NCBI GenBank assembly: GCA_029582165.1
Contig: CM055870.1
Coordinates: 45,216,513 to 45,280,512, forward strand
Length of the DNA: 64,000 nt
Direction of reading: 5' to 3'
Source: Portulaca oleracea
Lineage: Eukaryota; Streptophyta; Magnoliopsida; Caryophyllales; Portulacaceae
The stretch's first letter is position 1. Every line of letters begins with the position of its first letter. The notes under the pieces are model-generated. The model was not told the origin of the DNA. It made no database searches and was given only the letters and a program-made list of their open reading frames with translations. Below, piece by piece: positions 1 through 11,936 of this stretch. The position numbers and the translations under genes are program-made.

Positions 1-439
1 TAAAAATATGTTTATTACCAACCACTTTTTTCCAACCAATTTAAAATGGTTGGAAAAAACAACTATTTTAGCAACCATTTGATATTCCAACTATTTTTTT
101 CAAAAAAAATAGTGGGAAAAATGGTGGGAAATTCCAACCAATGTTGTTAAAATGGTTGGAAATTTTTCCTACCATCCTTTTTCCTACTATGTGAAAATAG
201 TTGGAAAAATGGTTGGATTACTAACCATTTTTTCAACCAATTTCTAATGGTAGGAAAAATGATGGTAGGAAAATTTTTCAACCAATTTAGCAAAATTGGT
301 TGGAATTTCCAACCATTTTTCCCACTAAATTTTTTGAAAAATAGTTGGAATATCAAATGGTTGCTAAAATGGTTGGTTTTCCAACTATTTTAAATTGGTT
401 GGAAAAAAGTGGTTGGAAATACACATATTTTTAGTAGTG
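1..439. mobile_element. CACTA-type hairpin MITE, left end cut by window
   Basis: The right end reads ...atatttttagtagtg, the reverse complement of CACTACTAAAAATAT, a typical CACTA terminus. The window opens with taaaaatatgt, the same terminus lacking its first bases. The whole stretch folds back on itself and is dense in ccaacca/tggttgg words, so a transcript would form a hairpin of roughly 200 bp. It has no coding capacity; the open frame in it is a by-product of the repeats. The 3-bp TSD cannot be checked because the left flank is outside the window. Confidence 0.8.
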
Positions 440-530
440 AACAGACAAACAAAACAAAACAGCACAGCCTGAAAGCTTCTTCATCCATTCTTCTAAGAGA
501 AAACACCGAGGCGCAAGGGACAATCTCACC

Positions 531-1195
531 TAGATCTGGCTAATAGGTCAGGTCGAGTCGGGTTCGTGTTCGTGTCAAATTTAAATGGGGTTCAAAATCC
601 TCCGACCTGAACCTAACCCATTTATTAAACGGGTTGGAAATTGAAACGATTTACCACTTAAATTTTAAATGAGTTGACCTTATTTTGACCTGTTTACCCA
701 TTTAAGTAAACGTGTTAGAATAAAGTTATCAATTTACCCATTTAACCATAAACTCACTTACACAAAACAATTCATTGTGGGATCGAAATAATGACATATC
801 ATACCCAACAAATTTTCGTGGTAATATAATTCGAATTATATATAAGGAGATGTCTTTTAAATCATAGTCAAAGATAAATTTAAGTTAAAATTACAAGTTT
901 TACGTATATTTCAAAGAGTATTAACTGTAACTTTCATCTAAGTTTATTGATAACGGTATAATTGGGTAATAATTATGGAGCAAATGACTTAATCCATGTG
1001 ACATGCCTAATTAAACGGGTTAAGAAGGTATTTTTTCGTGTCGAAAATCTTGACCTGAACCTAACCCATTTAATTAAACGGGTTTACCGTGTCAACCCAA
1101 TTAATTAAATGGGTTGAAAATTTCTACCTAAACCCGTTTAATATCGTGTTAGGTTCAGGTAGGTAATCGTTTCGGGTCAGTTTTTCCCAGCTCTA
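531..1195. mobile_element. hAT-superfamily MITE with 8-bp TSD
   Basis: The termini are tagatctggc and cccagctcta, which are inverted copies of TAGAKCTGG. They are flanked by a perfect 8-bp duplication, atctcacc, at 523-530 and 1196-1203. Inside are inverted blocks of gggttcgtgt/acctgaaccta words common to plant hAT MITEs. No transposase frame is visible, so it is non-autonomous. Confidence 0.9.
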
Positions 1196-1287
1196 ATCTC
1201 ACCCAATCAGTCCTTGTCTTCATCCAATCTCTTCTTCTTTAGTAGTTTTATAGCCGTCTCCCGCTCTTGTAATATTTTCAGGCCACC

Positions 1288-2229
1288 TTAATTGCTCAAG
1301 TCAACCGTCAGTTGATCCGTCAAATCATCAAAAGGCGTGGATTTGCTCCCCACGAGAGAATTGCAGTTTCGAGTCAGCTTCTTGACACCTTTAGCACGAC
1401 TAGGACCACTAGAGTGGATCCTACACGAGGCTCTACTAACCAACCTCCACTTTGGGTTCCACAAGAAGCTTACAGTCTTTTTATGACGACTCTGGACTTT
1501 GTAAGCATTATGAAAAGATTCCTCAACATCAAGGGGTGGAGAACAAAATACTTCACCAGCATCATTGCCAGGCATGTCACTAACCGTGCGCTCGCTATCG
1601 GAAAGAGCCACCTTAGTAGCACCATCATTACCCCCAACCTTTACACCCCTCAAAAGGGCATCCTTATAAGGAGACTTAAAAGGCTCGGGGAAGACCGAAT
1701 GAAGAGGATCGAAGATGGTAGCAGAACCATCGGAAGCATCTGGACACACACAAGCTCGAGGACCATCTTTCACACCAACCTGCTTATCTTTAGGAACCGA
1801 AATCCAATTCTCAGAGCCCTTCCTAGAAATACGCGAAGACCCGCTCGTTTTGTTGAATTTAGCCCAAGCAACATTTAAGACAACATCCTTATACCTCCAA
1901 CCATTCATCTCAAGAATAGCACATGAACTCACTTTTTTTTCTCTGAAGCGAACAAAACCAAACATTTTGCCATTACGCGCAACCTTATGAGGAATGTAAG
2001 CATCAACCACAGGACCAAACTTCATAAACAAGTTTTTCAACTAAACATTGTCAACTCCGATAGGCAAATTATCAACAAACAAAGAGAACAAACTATTGTC
2101 CCAAGAACTAGCACCAGAGAGCCTCCCATGCTTGGCAGCACTAGGTGAGGACACCAAAACACCCGAAACAGTGAAGTAGAAGCACCAGAAGCAGGGATTT
2201 TGGGCTGCTCTAACAACATAACCAACTCC
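1288..2229 (-). pseudogene. LINE ORF1-like RRM protein, broken
   Basis: On the minus strand a frame runs from about 2229 to a stop at 1288, interrupted by an in-frame TAG at 2041-2043. The stop falls inside an RNA-recognition motif. The RNP2-like segment LFVDNLPIG lies just upstream of it, and the RNP1-like segment KMFGFVRF lies about 25 residues downstream of it. The part after the stop has 250 residues and ends in a basic, serine-rich low-conservation tail. RRM proteins of this layout occur as ORF1 of some plant L1-type LINEs, where they bind the element's RNA; no reverse transcriptase follows here, so the LINE assignment is inference. It could also be a decayed copy of a host SR-type splicing factor. 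The + strand frames over this region are shadows. Confidence 0.6.
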
Positions 2230-2750
2230 TTAAGCACAGAGCAAATCTCACTAACCCTAGAAAGAGCAGCTAAGGATACCACAGCCATAGCACTGTCACT
2301 AAAGGAGAGGGAGGAAATAATGGAGGTTACCTCACCCTTTAATTCCACGCACCGAGACACCAAGGAGCAGTTATCAACCGCCATGAATACACTCAGCAGA
2401 GAACACGATTCAAAATTATGAAAATAGAAACCCAAAGAGGGAGGCTCAAACAGATAGGCGCCCACACCAACCACACAGCAGGATCATCGACGACGCACCA
2501 GAATGAAACCGACGACCACCAAGTCTCTAGCAACGAAGAAACAAGGAGAACACCATTGATGCCAGGAACTCCGACGCAACCATGCAACAGTCACCACCCT
2601 GAAACGCTGTAGAGAACTTACACCATGAACGACCCACTCCACCCGGCGGTGAGGTCGGCACCGGTGACGCATCCCGGCGCCCAGGGACGGCGACTCAACA
2701 GTAAGCTTAACGGGTCTGGCTTGGTTCAGCAGTTTGAAATTCAAAAAAAG
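2230..2750 (-). other. Possible upstream part of the LINE ORF1 remnant
   Basis: This stretch is richer in G+C than its surroundings and has several overlapping open frames on both strands, none with a recognisable domain. It continues upstream of the RRM remnant without a visible boundary, so it may be its N-terminal or untranslated region after frameshifts. No function can be assigned. Confidence 0.25.
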
Positions 2751-2959
2751 GAGTAATAGGTGTCAATTTTTAAGTGGACAAATCTTCCATTGTTTGTTTG
2801 TTAATAATTATTAGATGAAAAACTTTTAACGTGGACTCATTATTTTACTCTCAAATTCAATAAATTACTACTAAACTTTTCTCTAAGATAGTATGAAAAT
2901 TTATCTTTAAAAAAATCTTTCCCAAAATTCTACCAAACATACCCTGCAGATAATATGTA

Positions 2960-4066
2960 CAAAAATACTATTTGCACATAATTTGGGACACAGAATGGTA
3001 TACAAAAGGGTGACATGGCTATTTTTTCCCCAGATTTCTTCTTTTAAGTTAATTTCTATGTAAATGGATCTCAACACACTCTCTCCCCTTTTATCTATCA
3101 ACATTTTATCGAGTTTGCAGCAATGGACATTCAATTCCATTCCAGTACCCCCTACTCTCCACGGCCTCACAAAAAAAAAAAAGAGAAAATAATGATGATT
3201 CAGTTTATTAAAAAATTGAGCATGCAGTTCCATTGCATGGCTTTATTTGATCCTCGTTTTTCTTTGTTATGAAACCAATTTTTGCCAAGTTACTGCTCTC
3301 ATCACCTTAATCTCTTAGCATGGTGTTGTAAGAGCATTGCATCAATCTGTCATATTAGTCTTTTTGCACCAGGTCTACTCCATCAATTGGAAGTGACTAA
3401 AAGAGGAGGAATTGAATTAAGTTTAGTATGAGCTAATCACACCTTGAAGGCATTTCTCACAGTCAAATTCAACTCCTTCTGCGCCCATCTCTTCAGTTTC
3501 AAATAGAATTTCATCTAGCCTTCATCAATGGCGATTATGTTTATATCTCCACCATCTTCTTCGTCATGGGCACCAACCACATATCAAAAAGCTCCCATCT
3601 TTGCCTGATCATCACTCCTTATTTCTCTCTCCTCTACAACCCAAAAACCTAGAAAAAAACTTCGGGTTTTCACATTGCTAGATGGAAGAGAATTAGAGAA
3701 CTCTTCTATGGCCATCATGGGTGAGAAGACTAAAGATGATGAAACACAGTTAAGGGAAGATGTCGGATCAACATCTAAAACGATTGACGTGAGAGAAAAA
3801 AACGAGTGATGTGAGAAATGTCGTGGAGAGGAGGGGGGTACTGGAATGGAATTGCATATCCATTGCTGCAAGCTCCGTAAAATTTTGATAGATCAAAGGG
3901 GAGAGAGTGTGTTGAGATCCATTTACATAGAAATTAACTAAAAGAAGAAATTCCATTTACAAAGAAATTAACTTAAAAGAAGAATTTTTTTTAAAAAAAA
4001 AAAACAGCCATGTCATCATTCTGTATACCATTATGTGTCCCAAATTCTGTGTAAATAGTATTTCTG
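2960..4066. mobile_element. Mutator-like element with ~200-bp TIRs, 9-bp TSD
   Basis: The left arm (2960 to about 3155) and right arm (about 3840-4066) are long inverted copies; the ends read caaaaatactattt and, inverted, cagaaatactattt. A perfect 9-bp duplication, taatatgta, lies at 2951-2959 and 4067-4075. Long TIRs with a 9-bp TSD are the hallmark of Mutator-like elements. The roughly 680-bp interior has no transposase-like frame. It could carry captured host sequence, but I recognise none. Confidence 0.85.
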
Positions 4067-4075
4067 TAATATGTA

Positions 4076-5326
4076 TCACTTCTTACTCTTACGATCTTCA
4101 ATACATTATATTAATTTCTAACATACCATTTAAAACTATTACATAAATATATTCATACTAAAATACCTTTCTCGATTCATCTAATAATACTAATTGTATA
4201 TTCAAATTATTATATGTTAGATAATTAATAGTCAAAAGTCCTGCAAAGTTTGATTACAGATATCCCATGGCAACAAATGTTTTGTGTCAAATAGATAAGG
4301 TTAAAGTTTAGAAAAAATAGGGTAACAATCAGGAAAATTAGATTATAACAATCCCAGCTTTTGACAATTAGACGTTAATATTTCTACCTCTGTTTTTGTA
4401 CACAAGCACCCCCAATAAAAATAAAGCAAAATTGAGTTTTTTGTGTACCAAATCTACCTCCATATTTTTACTTTGGAATTTTTAAATTTTCAGATTTTTT
4501 TTTTAATTTTTCATGCCTGCCCTCAGAAAGGCTGTGGAGTGTAGTCATTGAAAGAAATTTTAATTTTTTCAAGCATCCAAACAATTATTATGATTTTTTA
4601 AGGAATAAAAAGAGAAAATCATAAAAATTATAAAACAAATCGAAAAAATTTGGGACAAAGTTCGTAGATTCACTATAAATCATGCAAAAGTATTGTGCTA
4701 AGTTTGTTGGTAAACATAAGTCAAATGCACGATATTTAGGGTATGCACATGATATTTATAAAAAAAAAATACAATTTTATTTAGTTGGAACAACTGTCAT
4801 AAAAAACAAAGTTTAAATTATGATCATCCAATTGCCAAAAGTTTAATTACTAAAATTTTCCTAAAAAACAGAACTTAAATCCATGTATAACCTAATTATT
4901 CAGTATGCCATGGAATTATACTATATATTTCAAAGGTAGTATAGCTTTTTGTTTACTTTCTTTGTTCTTATTTATTTGTTCATTTAACACATTTTTTTAA
5001 TTCCTTATTGTTTGTCATTTTATATTATGAATGTAACTTTTTACCAATTTTTTTCTCTAATAACTAACTCCATATACTTCATCCCTATTTGTAATTTTTT
5101 TTTCTAAATAGATTATTGGATTATAATATACTGTACTTTGGAGCATTTACTGTATTATTTTTTTAGACTCTAATACACTGTAATATGGGGGTGGGTCACG
5201 CATGCACACTGAGAACAAGTTCCGATGACAAGGATTCATAATAAATCCTCCATGTCAACCGAAGGAGCGTCATTTAGCAATATAAAACTAAAATATATAG
5301 GATTGTAGTATTCTAAACTATCATAT
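4076..5326. other. AT-rich intergenic stretch, nothing recognised
   Basis: Apart from homopolymer runs of A and T and short palindromes I see no gene, RNA gene or element boundary here. Confidence 0.5.
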
Positions 5327-5570
5327 GGCCCTGTTCTTTTATGCGGTATTTTGCGAAATGGTGTGATGAGGTGTGGTGGAATTGTGGCATGTATGGTGGA
5401 ATTGTGGTGGATTATTAGTATATGGGGTAGGTGAGGAGAGAGGATGTAAAAAATAGAGGAGAAAAGTGATGAGAGTGAAAAGTAATGATTTGCGTTAAAA
5501 TGTGGCGGGTTGTGGCAAACTACGGTACGCTATGGGACCGCAGTTTGCCAACCGCAGAAAGAACATAGCC
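5327..5570. mobile_element. Tourist-like MITE, copy 1
   Basis: The ends are ggccctgttctttta and, inverted, ggctatgttctttc, followed by a subterminal tgcggt motif. A 3-bp duplication tat flanks it (5324-5326, 5571-5573). The interior is a run of gtggtgg/ggaattgtgg words. The TIR style and 3-bp TSD fit PIF/Harbinger (Tourist) MITEs. It belongs to the family seen at 5715, 10697 and 28488. Confidence 0.75.
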
Positions 5571-5714
5571 TATATTGGATTGTAGCACTTCAAAATATCA
5601 TTCAGCTTGAACCGACTGAGTGATAGTGCATTGAAATCTAATGTTCCAATAATTTAACTTACTGTGGTACTTTTCTAAACTTCAATTTATCATAATTCAA
5701 AATCCAATTATTCA

Positions 5715-5955
5715 GCTTGTTCTTTTCTGCGGTTGACAAACTGCGGTGCCACAACCTACCGCAGTTTGCCACAACCCGCCACATTTTACCGCAAATCATT
5801 ACTTTTCTCTCTCCTCACTTTTCTCCTCTACTTTTTACATCCTCTCTTCTCACTTACCCCACATACCAATAAACCACCACAATTCCACCATACCTGCCAC
5901 AATTCCGCCACACCTCACCACACCATTCCGCAAAATACCGCATAAAAGAACAGGG
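5715..5955. mobile_element. Tourist-like MITE, copy 2, opposite orientation
   Basis: The same family as the element at 5327, inverted relative to it and only about 145 bp away. The ends are gcttgttcttttctgcgg and, inverted, ccctgttcttttatgcgg. A clean TSD is not visible. The two + strand open frames across it come from its repetitive cac/caa composition and are not genes. Two inverted copies this close could form a long hairpin in a read-through transcript. Confidence 0.7.
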
Positions 5956-6028
5956 TATGTATCCAATTTTCCCTTCCATAATTAACTGTATATACATCAT
6001 TTAGACTCTCAATAAGGGTGAGCCATTC

Positions 6029-6500
6029 TATTGGGGAAATTCAAGGCGGGAGCCCACTTCAACCAAGGTCCATGGTATAAAAGTTAAGTGAGGTTTCATT
6101 TGAGTTAAATGATGTTTGTGCCACACAACTCTTAGTTTTTGTCAATTTTGTCACTGAATTTTTAAATTTGTCAAATATATCACTTAACTTCTAAGTCATA
6201 TATGCCACTTAACTTCTAAAATTTGTCAGCAATGTCACATGAAGTAGAAGGTCAATATTAAGTGGCATATAAACAAATTTTAGAAGTTACGTGGCATATT
6301 TGACAAATTTAAAAGTTCAATGGAAAAAACTAATAAAAATTAAGAGTTGTGTGGCATAAATTAAATATGATTTAACTCGGTTTCATTTTAAAACCAGTTA
6401 GTGTTAAGAAAAGTAACACACTTAACATATATACCATGTCATTTTCCTTTACTTTTTCGATGTAGGACATTTTATTCATGGTCATGGGTGAATCCCAACA
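6029..6500 (-). repeat. TRIM 3' LTR, interrupted by a MITE
   Basis: Begins TGTTGGGATTCACC on the minus strand next to the polypurine tract and ends CCCCAATA, a G-to-A change on the + strand from the CCCCAACA of the 5' LTR. Without the MITE and its duplication it is about 185 bp, matching the 5' LTR. Confidence 0.85.
6102..6378. mobile_element. Mutator-like MITE inside TRIM 3' LTR
   Basis: The ends are perfect inverted copies (gagttaaat ... atttaactc), with a second inverted block containing gccacacaactctta. A 10-bp duplication, ggtttcattt, flanks it at 6092-6101 and 6379-6388. Comparison with the other LTR near 6769 shows the empty site, which proves insertion after the TRIM was in place. 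Confidence 0.88.
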
Positions 6501-6511
6501 ATCTCCCCCTT
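6501..6511 (-). other. TRIM polypurine tract
   Basis: On the minus strand AAGGGGGAGAT directly precedes the 3' LTR, where plus-strand priming of reverse transcription would occur. Confidence 0.7.
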
Positions 6512-6695
6512 CACACATGAGTCTCTCCCCCTTATCGAAAGCCTCTTTTTCCAAGATTTTTGAGTCACCATCAAGAGCCACTACTTTGCGTGTTCAGGAG
6601 ATCTAGTCACGCGCACGTCATGGTCCTTGCTCCTGTCTGTGATGATTTTTACGGGACCACCTTCCCGCATCTTGCGCCCAGCCGAACAAACCATC

Positions 6696-6708
6696 GGCTA
6701 TGATACCA
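6696..6708 (-). other. TRIM primer-binding site (tRNA-iMet type)
   Basis: On the minus strand this reads TGGTATCATAGCC, one base from the common plant TGGTATCAGAGCC, two bases after the LTR end. Confidence 0.8.
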
Positions 6709-6710
6709 CT

Positions 6711-6888
6711 TGTTGGGGAGATCCAAAGCGTAAGCCCACTTTAATCAAGGCTCATGGTACACAAGTTAAATGAGGTTTCATCTTAAAACCAATTTTGTTA
6801 AAAAGAGTAACCTACTTGATTTATATACCATTCCTTTTCCCTTTATTTTTCCAATATAAGACATTTTATTCATGAGTGAATCCTCACA
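6711..6888 (-). repeat. TRIM 5' LTR
   Basis: 178 bp, beginning TGTGAGGATTCAC and ending GGATCTCCCCAACA on the minus strand. It contains the uninterrupted version of the sequence into which the MITE inserted in the other LTR. Confidence 0.88.
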
Positions 6889-6893
6889 CATTC

Positions 6894-9800
6894 TTAATTA
6901 TTTTCATATAGGGGAAGCAAGACGAAAGATAAAAGTGTTTGCTCAAGTTTCCTGATCGTGCACTGGTTGAGAAAAAAATGACCATAAAGTATTGCAATAA
7001 AAGATGTTGAAAATGTTGAACTTATAAAATTGTGAAAAGAAAGGTGAATGAATGGTAGAACCAAAGATGAGATGGACCCACCTTATGTTGATATTGGAAG
7101 CAGCCTTAGATAGTCACATGTGTAACTCCTATATTAGTGGAGAAAATCATGTGCCAACTTCTTCCCTTTTCAAAATTCTTTCTTTTTGGTTTGTAATTAT
7201 AGGTATGGAATATGAAATATGGATCATGGGATCCCCTTTCTTTTTTATTTTAGATGTCTTAAACTCTACTCCCACACATCCATTAACGAGAAAAACATTT
7301 TCAAATAGTATTTTCTTTTCTTTTTTTTTTTTTTGAAAAGAGAGACATTATAGCAAATAATAATATCATCAAGGAACTTTCACCTTGCCAATGTAACACT
7401 GTAAGATCTTGAACTTCCCTGATGCTAGATTTCATATATTTTCAATACAAACAAAAACAAACGAAAGAAAGAAAGAAATAAACTTTGACATTCTCTAAGA
7501 ATGTCACATATTGAGCATTCAATAATCCGCATTCTATATAATGTAATAAGCATTAATAAATTTAAACTATGGGGAACCTTTAATTATCAATCGTCGAAGA
7601 AATTAGTGTTGAGGACTTTCAACGCATCCAAGTCAAGAATCATTACGAATTCCTTTAGCTAAATTTGTTTAAACACTCGAGATCAAGCGACCCATCTATC
7701 AAATAATTAACAAAAAAAATTAAATCAATCAACTGTTTTATTTATACAAATTTTAGTTTTTAATTTTTCTCTACATCTATACAAATCATATGTATGACAA
7801 TACTATAGGAGGGTTTTAGTGGTAGTTCTCTTTATTTTTCAAAAAGAAGATATGATTCAATTTCCACAATAAAGATGATGAAATTTCCATACCCCTTTTA
7901 ATATAAGGTATTACCATGAGATATTAATCTTCAGGGTGCGCAATTATTTACCAAATTTTTGAAAAAAAAAAACCCTTGTGTATGGCGTTGTAATGACTTC
8001 AACGCAAATCATGACTAATCAATTGCACATCCAACTGAGCTTGCATGACAAAGTTGATTTGAGCACCAATTCTTGGAATTCTACGTTAACCCACCTATTA
8101 GTTCAGAATTAGAGTGGTTTAGATTTTTGCTTTGAATTTTTTTACATTTGATAAAGAGGTGTGAAAAAGAAGATTAAGCTATATTCATGTTTGTATAGGA
8201 GACAGGGCACATAAAAGCTCTTCAACGACAACCAATTACCAAACTTGTAGACACAAAACTTATAGGTAGTGTTTATGGATCGGTAAACTGAACCAATAAT
8301 AAATTAGGATTAGTTAATTAGATATTTGGATAATTGAGAATATGATTCGCGATTAGAAAATTTCAGTCCAAATATTTTGTCAACGAGTTTTTGAATAATA
8401 AAATTTGTGATATATATTTGATTAGAAAATTTTAAGTTAACTAACTTTCAGATCAAATAACTATACATCCCCAAAATTATTGAACCTTTATACAATCACA
8501 ATTATTTACTTCACGCCTTCATGGGTTGAAAATTATAAGCATGATATAATGATATCACGATTTTAAGCTATTGTATATATAGTACATAATTTACCACAAT
8601 ACAATAATGCTTCATTTGTTCAAAGTTGCAAATTAATTCAGATTTTTGAATAACTGATTTATTATCTGAATTTTTCAACTCCCAATATATTTATTGATGA
8701 TCCAAAAAATTTTCCAAATTAGTATCAGTTAACTGATCTACCAACTTCAAAAATTATCGATTTTTTTTTATATGATTATCATACTTTTCCCAACCCTACT
8801 TATAGCCACTATCTAAAACATAAATGTATTGGTCATATCTAAACCAAGATGTGCCGATCTGACCTACCTTGGTCCCACAGCAAACTTTAAATTCATGAAC
8901 CTTATCAATGGAAGAACAATAACATAGAACCTGGGCATAAAAGAACAATAAATTAAAAGGCAAAGTGATCAGTAGCCTACAGTTTGCTAGTAGAATGGGT
9001 TAGAAAGCTAAACACTTGCTTGGCTTCACTCGGTCTCAACCACCCTAACCCAAAATGTCTCCAACTTTATTTTCATTTATTTAAGCAACGACTAGTAACA
9101 ACATAGTACTGTATTGAGAAAGTTCATATTAGAGGAGATAGTCTGTTCTTTATTCAAATTATTAAATGCACTATTCATATTCATCATTGGCATAACAAAA
9201 TAATTGTTCATGACATCAGCTTAAGGATTTTTCCTTACATCATATCTATCGGAAAGCAAACTTTGCTATAAATTGAATGACCAGTCATGCCCACTTTATA
9301 AATAATGTTATTATATGTGGATAACTTGGAGAGATTCCTTAATAGTAGGGTCTTCTAAATTTTGATGTATTCTTGTTTACGCATTTTTTTTTAATAAGAA
9401 AAAGTAGCCATAGATTGAGAAGTTAAGGTCACTTGAAAGTGGACCTAGAAAAAGAAGAGTAATAAAAAAATTATCTGGTTTTGTAAAAGTAAAATGGATA
9501 CGGTTATAAATATTTTATTCAAATTTTCATTAATTTTGATTGATTTGATTGTAATTATATATGTAATATAATATTTTCCATTTTCTAATTGAATCCAAAA
9601 GTTTGACATCCCAATAAAGTGAGAAAATCTTGGAGCTCATGGTATTATTAGTAGTGGAGGCAGTGGCCCAATCCCCAGTTTCCAACCTTCCTAAAAGTAA
9701 GAAGAAAACCTAAAGAAAAGTCATTGGATCCGCAGAAACAATAAAGCAAGCAAGAAAGACGAAATAAAAACGAGTTGTTGAGTTATAGCAAAACATTTCT

Positions 9801-10693
9801 GAACAAATGGAGATTCTAATCTATTATGCCCTAGATCTGTAAGCATCATTTCAGGTCTCCCAACTGGCAGCTAAAAAGTAGTAAAAACCCTCTAAATCCA
9901 AAATTTTATGGACCCACATTAATCATGTTTGATCATGTGATCACTAGCTACCATTTTGTTACTTGCCTCCTAATCATAATTCAAATATTTACCACTCAAA
10001 ATTTAAAACATGTCTAGATGCTACCACTTCTTGTAATAACTACTACAGTACTAGGTAAGACTTTTATCAAATCGGACTTCTCAAATCTGGATTTTCTAGA
10101 TAATTTTTGCTAGGCTTAATATTTTTAAGGAAATTGGATTTTAATAATACGAACTTTTGGTCGTATAAGACTTAATAATACGAATTTTTGATTTGATGAT
10201 TAATAATACGAACTTTGACCCTCTATTGCCGCGAACAGTACATCAAAAGTTCGTATTATTAGAATACAATTTGCCATATTTTTATGATATTTTCTAACAT
10301 AGCTTGCTAATATGTAAGATTTGTATGTAAGCCCTTTAAATTTATGACATTAAGAAATTCAATCTTGATATTATTATTTTTTTTAATTGTTTGAGACAAT
10401 TTAATTTAGCAAATTTAATGGTGAATTTTACAATTTTTTTCGGTGCAAGTGTGATTTGTATTAAAATTTATTTGTTATAAAATTAATTGTCGTTGTTTTA
10501 GGAAATAAATTTCATTACAAATTACACCTTCACGGATAAAGTTGTTAAATTCATCGTAAAAGTCGCTAATTAAATTAATTCAAAAGGAAAGAGGAAGCGA
10601 ATATAAATTTAAAATAGGTTATAGTTGGATTTATAAATATCATTTATAAGAAGGGCACCATACCGGCCACCATGTGCAAGTTTTCCTACTCAT
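6894..10693. other. AT-rich intergenic DNA, no gene seen
   Basis: No coding region is supported. A poly-T run at about 7313-7334 followed by gaaaagagagacatt resembles the A-tail of a minus-strand LINE or other retroposon, but no body is recognised. Near 10140-10260 the phrase taatacgaact occurs several times and resembles the long-TIR MITE family at 33182 and 37205. Confidence 0.45.
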
Positions 10694-10696
10694 TTA

Positions 10697-10957
10697 GGCC
10701 ATGTTCTTTTATGCGCTATTTTGTGGAATGGCGTGGTGAGGTGTGGTGGAATTGTGGTGGGGTGTGGTGGAATTGTGGTGGGTTATTAGTATGTGGGTAG
10801 GTGAGGAGAGAGAATGAAAAAAATAGAGGAGAAAAGTGAGGAGAAAGAAAAGTGAAGAGAGAAAAAAGTAATGATTTGCGGTAAAATGTGGTGGGTTGTG
10901 GCAAATTGCGGTAGGATGTAGCACCGCAATTTGCCAACCGCAGAAAAGAACATGCCC
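10697..10957. mobile_element. Tourist-like MITE, copy 3, TTA TSD
   Basis: The ends are ggccatgttctttta and, inverted, gggcatgttcttttc. The 3-bp duplication tta lies at 10694-10696 and 10958-10960, as expected for PIF/Harbinger MITEs. The interior is like the copies at 5327 and 5715. The minus-strand open frames over it are compositional artefacts. Confidence 0.85.
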
Positions 10958-10960
10958 TTA

Positions 10961-11571
10961 ATGAAAGACGCTATTAAAACAGATGAAATAATATTTCATG
11001 CAAACATTAAAATTTAAGCAAACCAAATGTTTATAAAAAAAAAAAGTAATAGTCCATATGTACTTACGTTCATTTTATAATATACTTTCATAACGTTATA
11101 TTTTTGAATTTATTAACAATGTATTTTTTTTCTCATTGTAAATATTATTGAAACTTTAAATGATGCAGTTCAATTTTTTTTTTTCCAAGAATAAGTATAA
11201 AAACAATTAAAAAGTTTTGTTTTATTACTATTGATCATGTCATTTAGCGGTTCTTTTCTTAAATAATTTAAACACAAATCTTTTGGTAAAGATAATTAAA
11301 TTGTGAAAAACTATGCTATAGAAAGAACAGAAACTTTTTACCGAAAGCAATCATATCATAGCTAGCTAGGGTTCATATTATGAGATATAGCAAATTTTGA
11401 CTAAGTAGAAGGAGAGAGGGTATATAGAGGTCCTTTGATTAGAACATAAGGTGAGACAGGTGGGTCATGCTTTGAGTTGCGATCAAGACTTGGGAAGTTG
11501 GCATTTCATCAATGATTTGTGTTTCCTCTTTCTCTTTACATTTTAATTTCATTTTAGGTGCTAGCACTAGG
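10961..11571. other. AT-rich stretch, nothing recognised
   Basis: No gene, tandem repeat or element end could be identified. Confidence 0.45.
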
Positions 11572-11936
11572 GTTGTTTACATTTTGAGTACAAGGTAATT
11601 TATTTTTTGGATTCTTGGTTTTCAATCTTAATTTTGTGGACTCTGAAGTTTATGAATTCAATTAAAAAAGACTTTAAAGTTTTTGGACTGAAAAAAGGCC
11701 CCTATTCAAGTCTTTTTTTTCTTCCCATGTTTTAAATTATCTCCCAATTTGCGCCAAACTTCAGGATTAAAGTTAAAACTGATACTGAAGTTCTAATACA
11801 CCTCTCTTATTCATGTCAGAGCTACTTAGACCCCTGAGTACTAGGGGTCTAATTAGTTCCAACATGAATAATAAAGGTGTATTATAGCTACAATATCAGT
11901 TTTAACTTGAGTCTTGAAGTTTGGCGCCAATCGAGA

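Larger units (their letters stand above)
6029..6888 (-). mobile_element. TRIM retroelement, complete, 5-bp TSD
   Basis: Two LTRs (6029-6500 and 6711-6888) flank a 210-bp non-coding interior. Read on the minus strand, the 5' LTR ends in CCCCAACA, followed two bases later by TGGTATCATAGCC, a near match to the initiator tRNA-Met primer site. Before the 3' LTR is the purine tract AAGGGGGAGAT. A perfect 5-bp duplication, cattc, lies at 6024-6028 and 6889-6893. LTRs of about 180 bp without coding capacity define a TRIM, a terminal-repeat retrotransposon in miniature, which must be mobilised in trans. The 3' LTR is longer only because it contains a MITE. Confidence 0.9.

Noticed and set aside
1312..1878. 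188-residue + strand frame
   Set aside because: It lies antisense to the RRM remnant, which has recognisable RNP motifs; the + frame has no domain and is a shadow.
5733..5985. Two Pro/His/Ser-rich + strand frames
   Set aside because: They are translations of the Tourist-like MITE; similar frames occur on the other strand at 10709-10937 over another copy of the same MITE.
8270..8830. Possible hAT-like element near ggtagtg/ccactatc
   Set aside because: The candidate ends are not convincing inverted repeats and no target duplication could be found.
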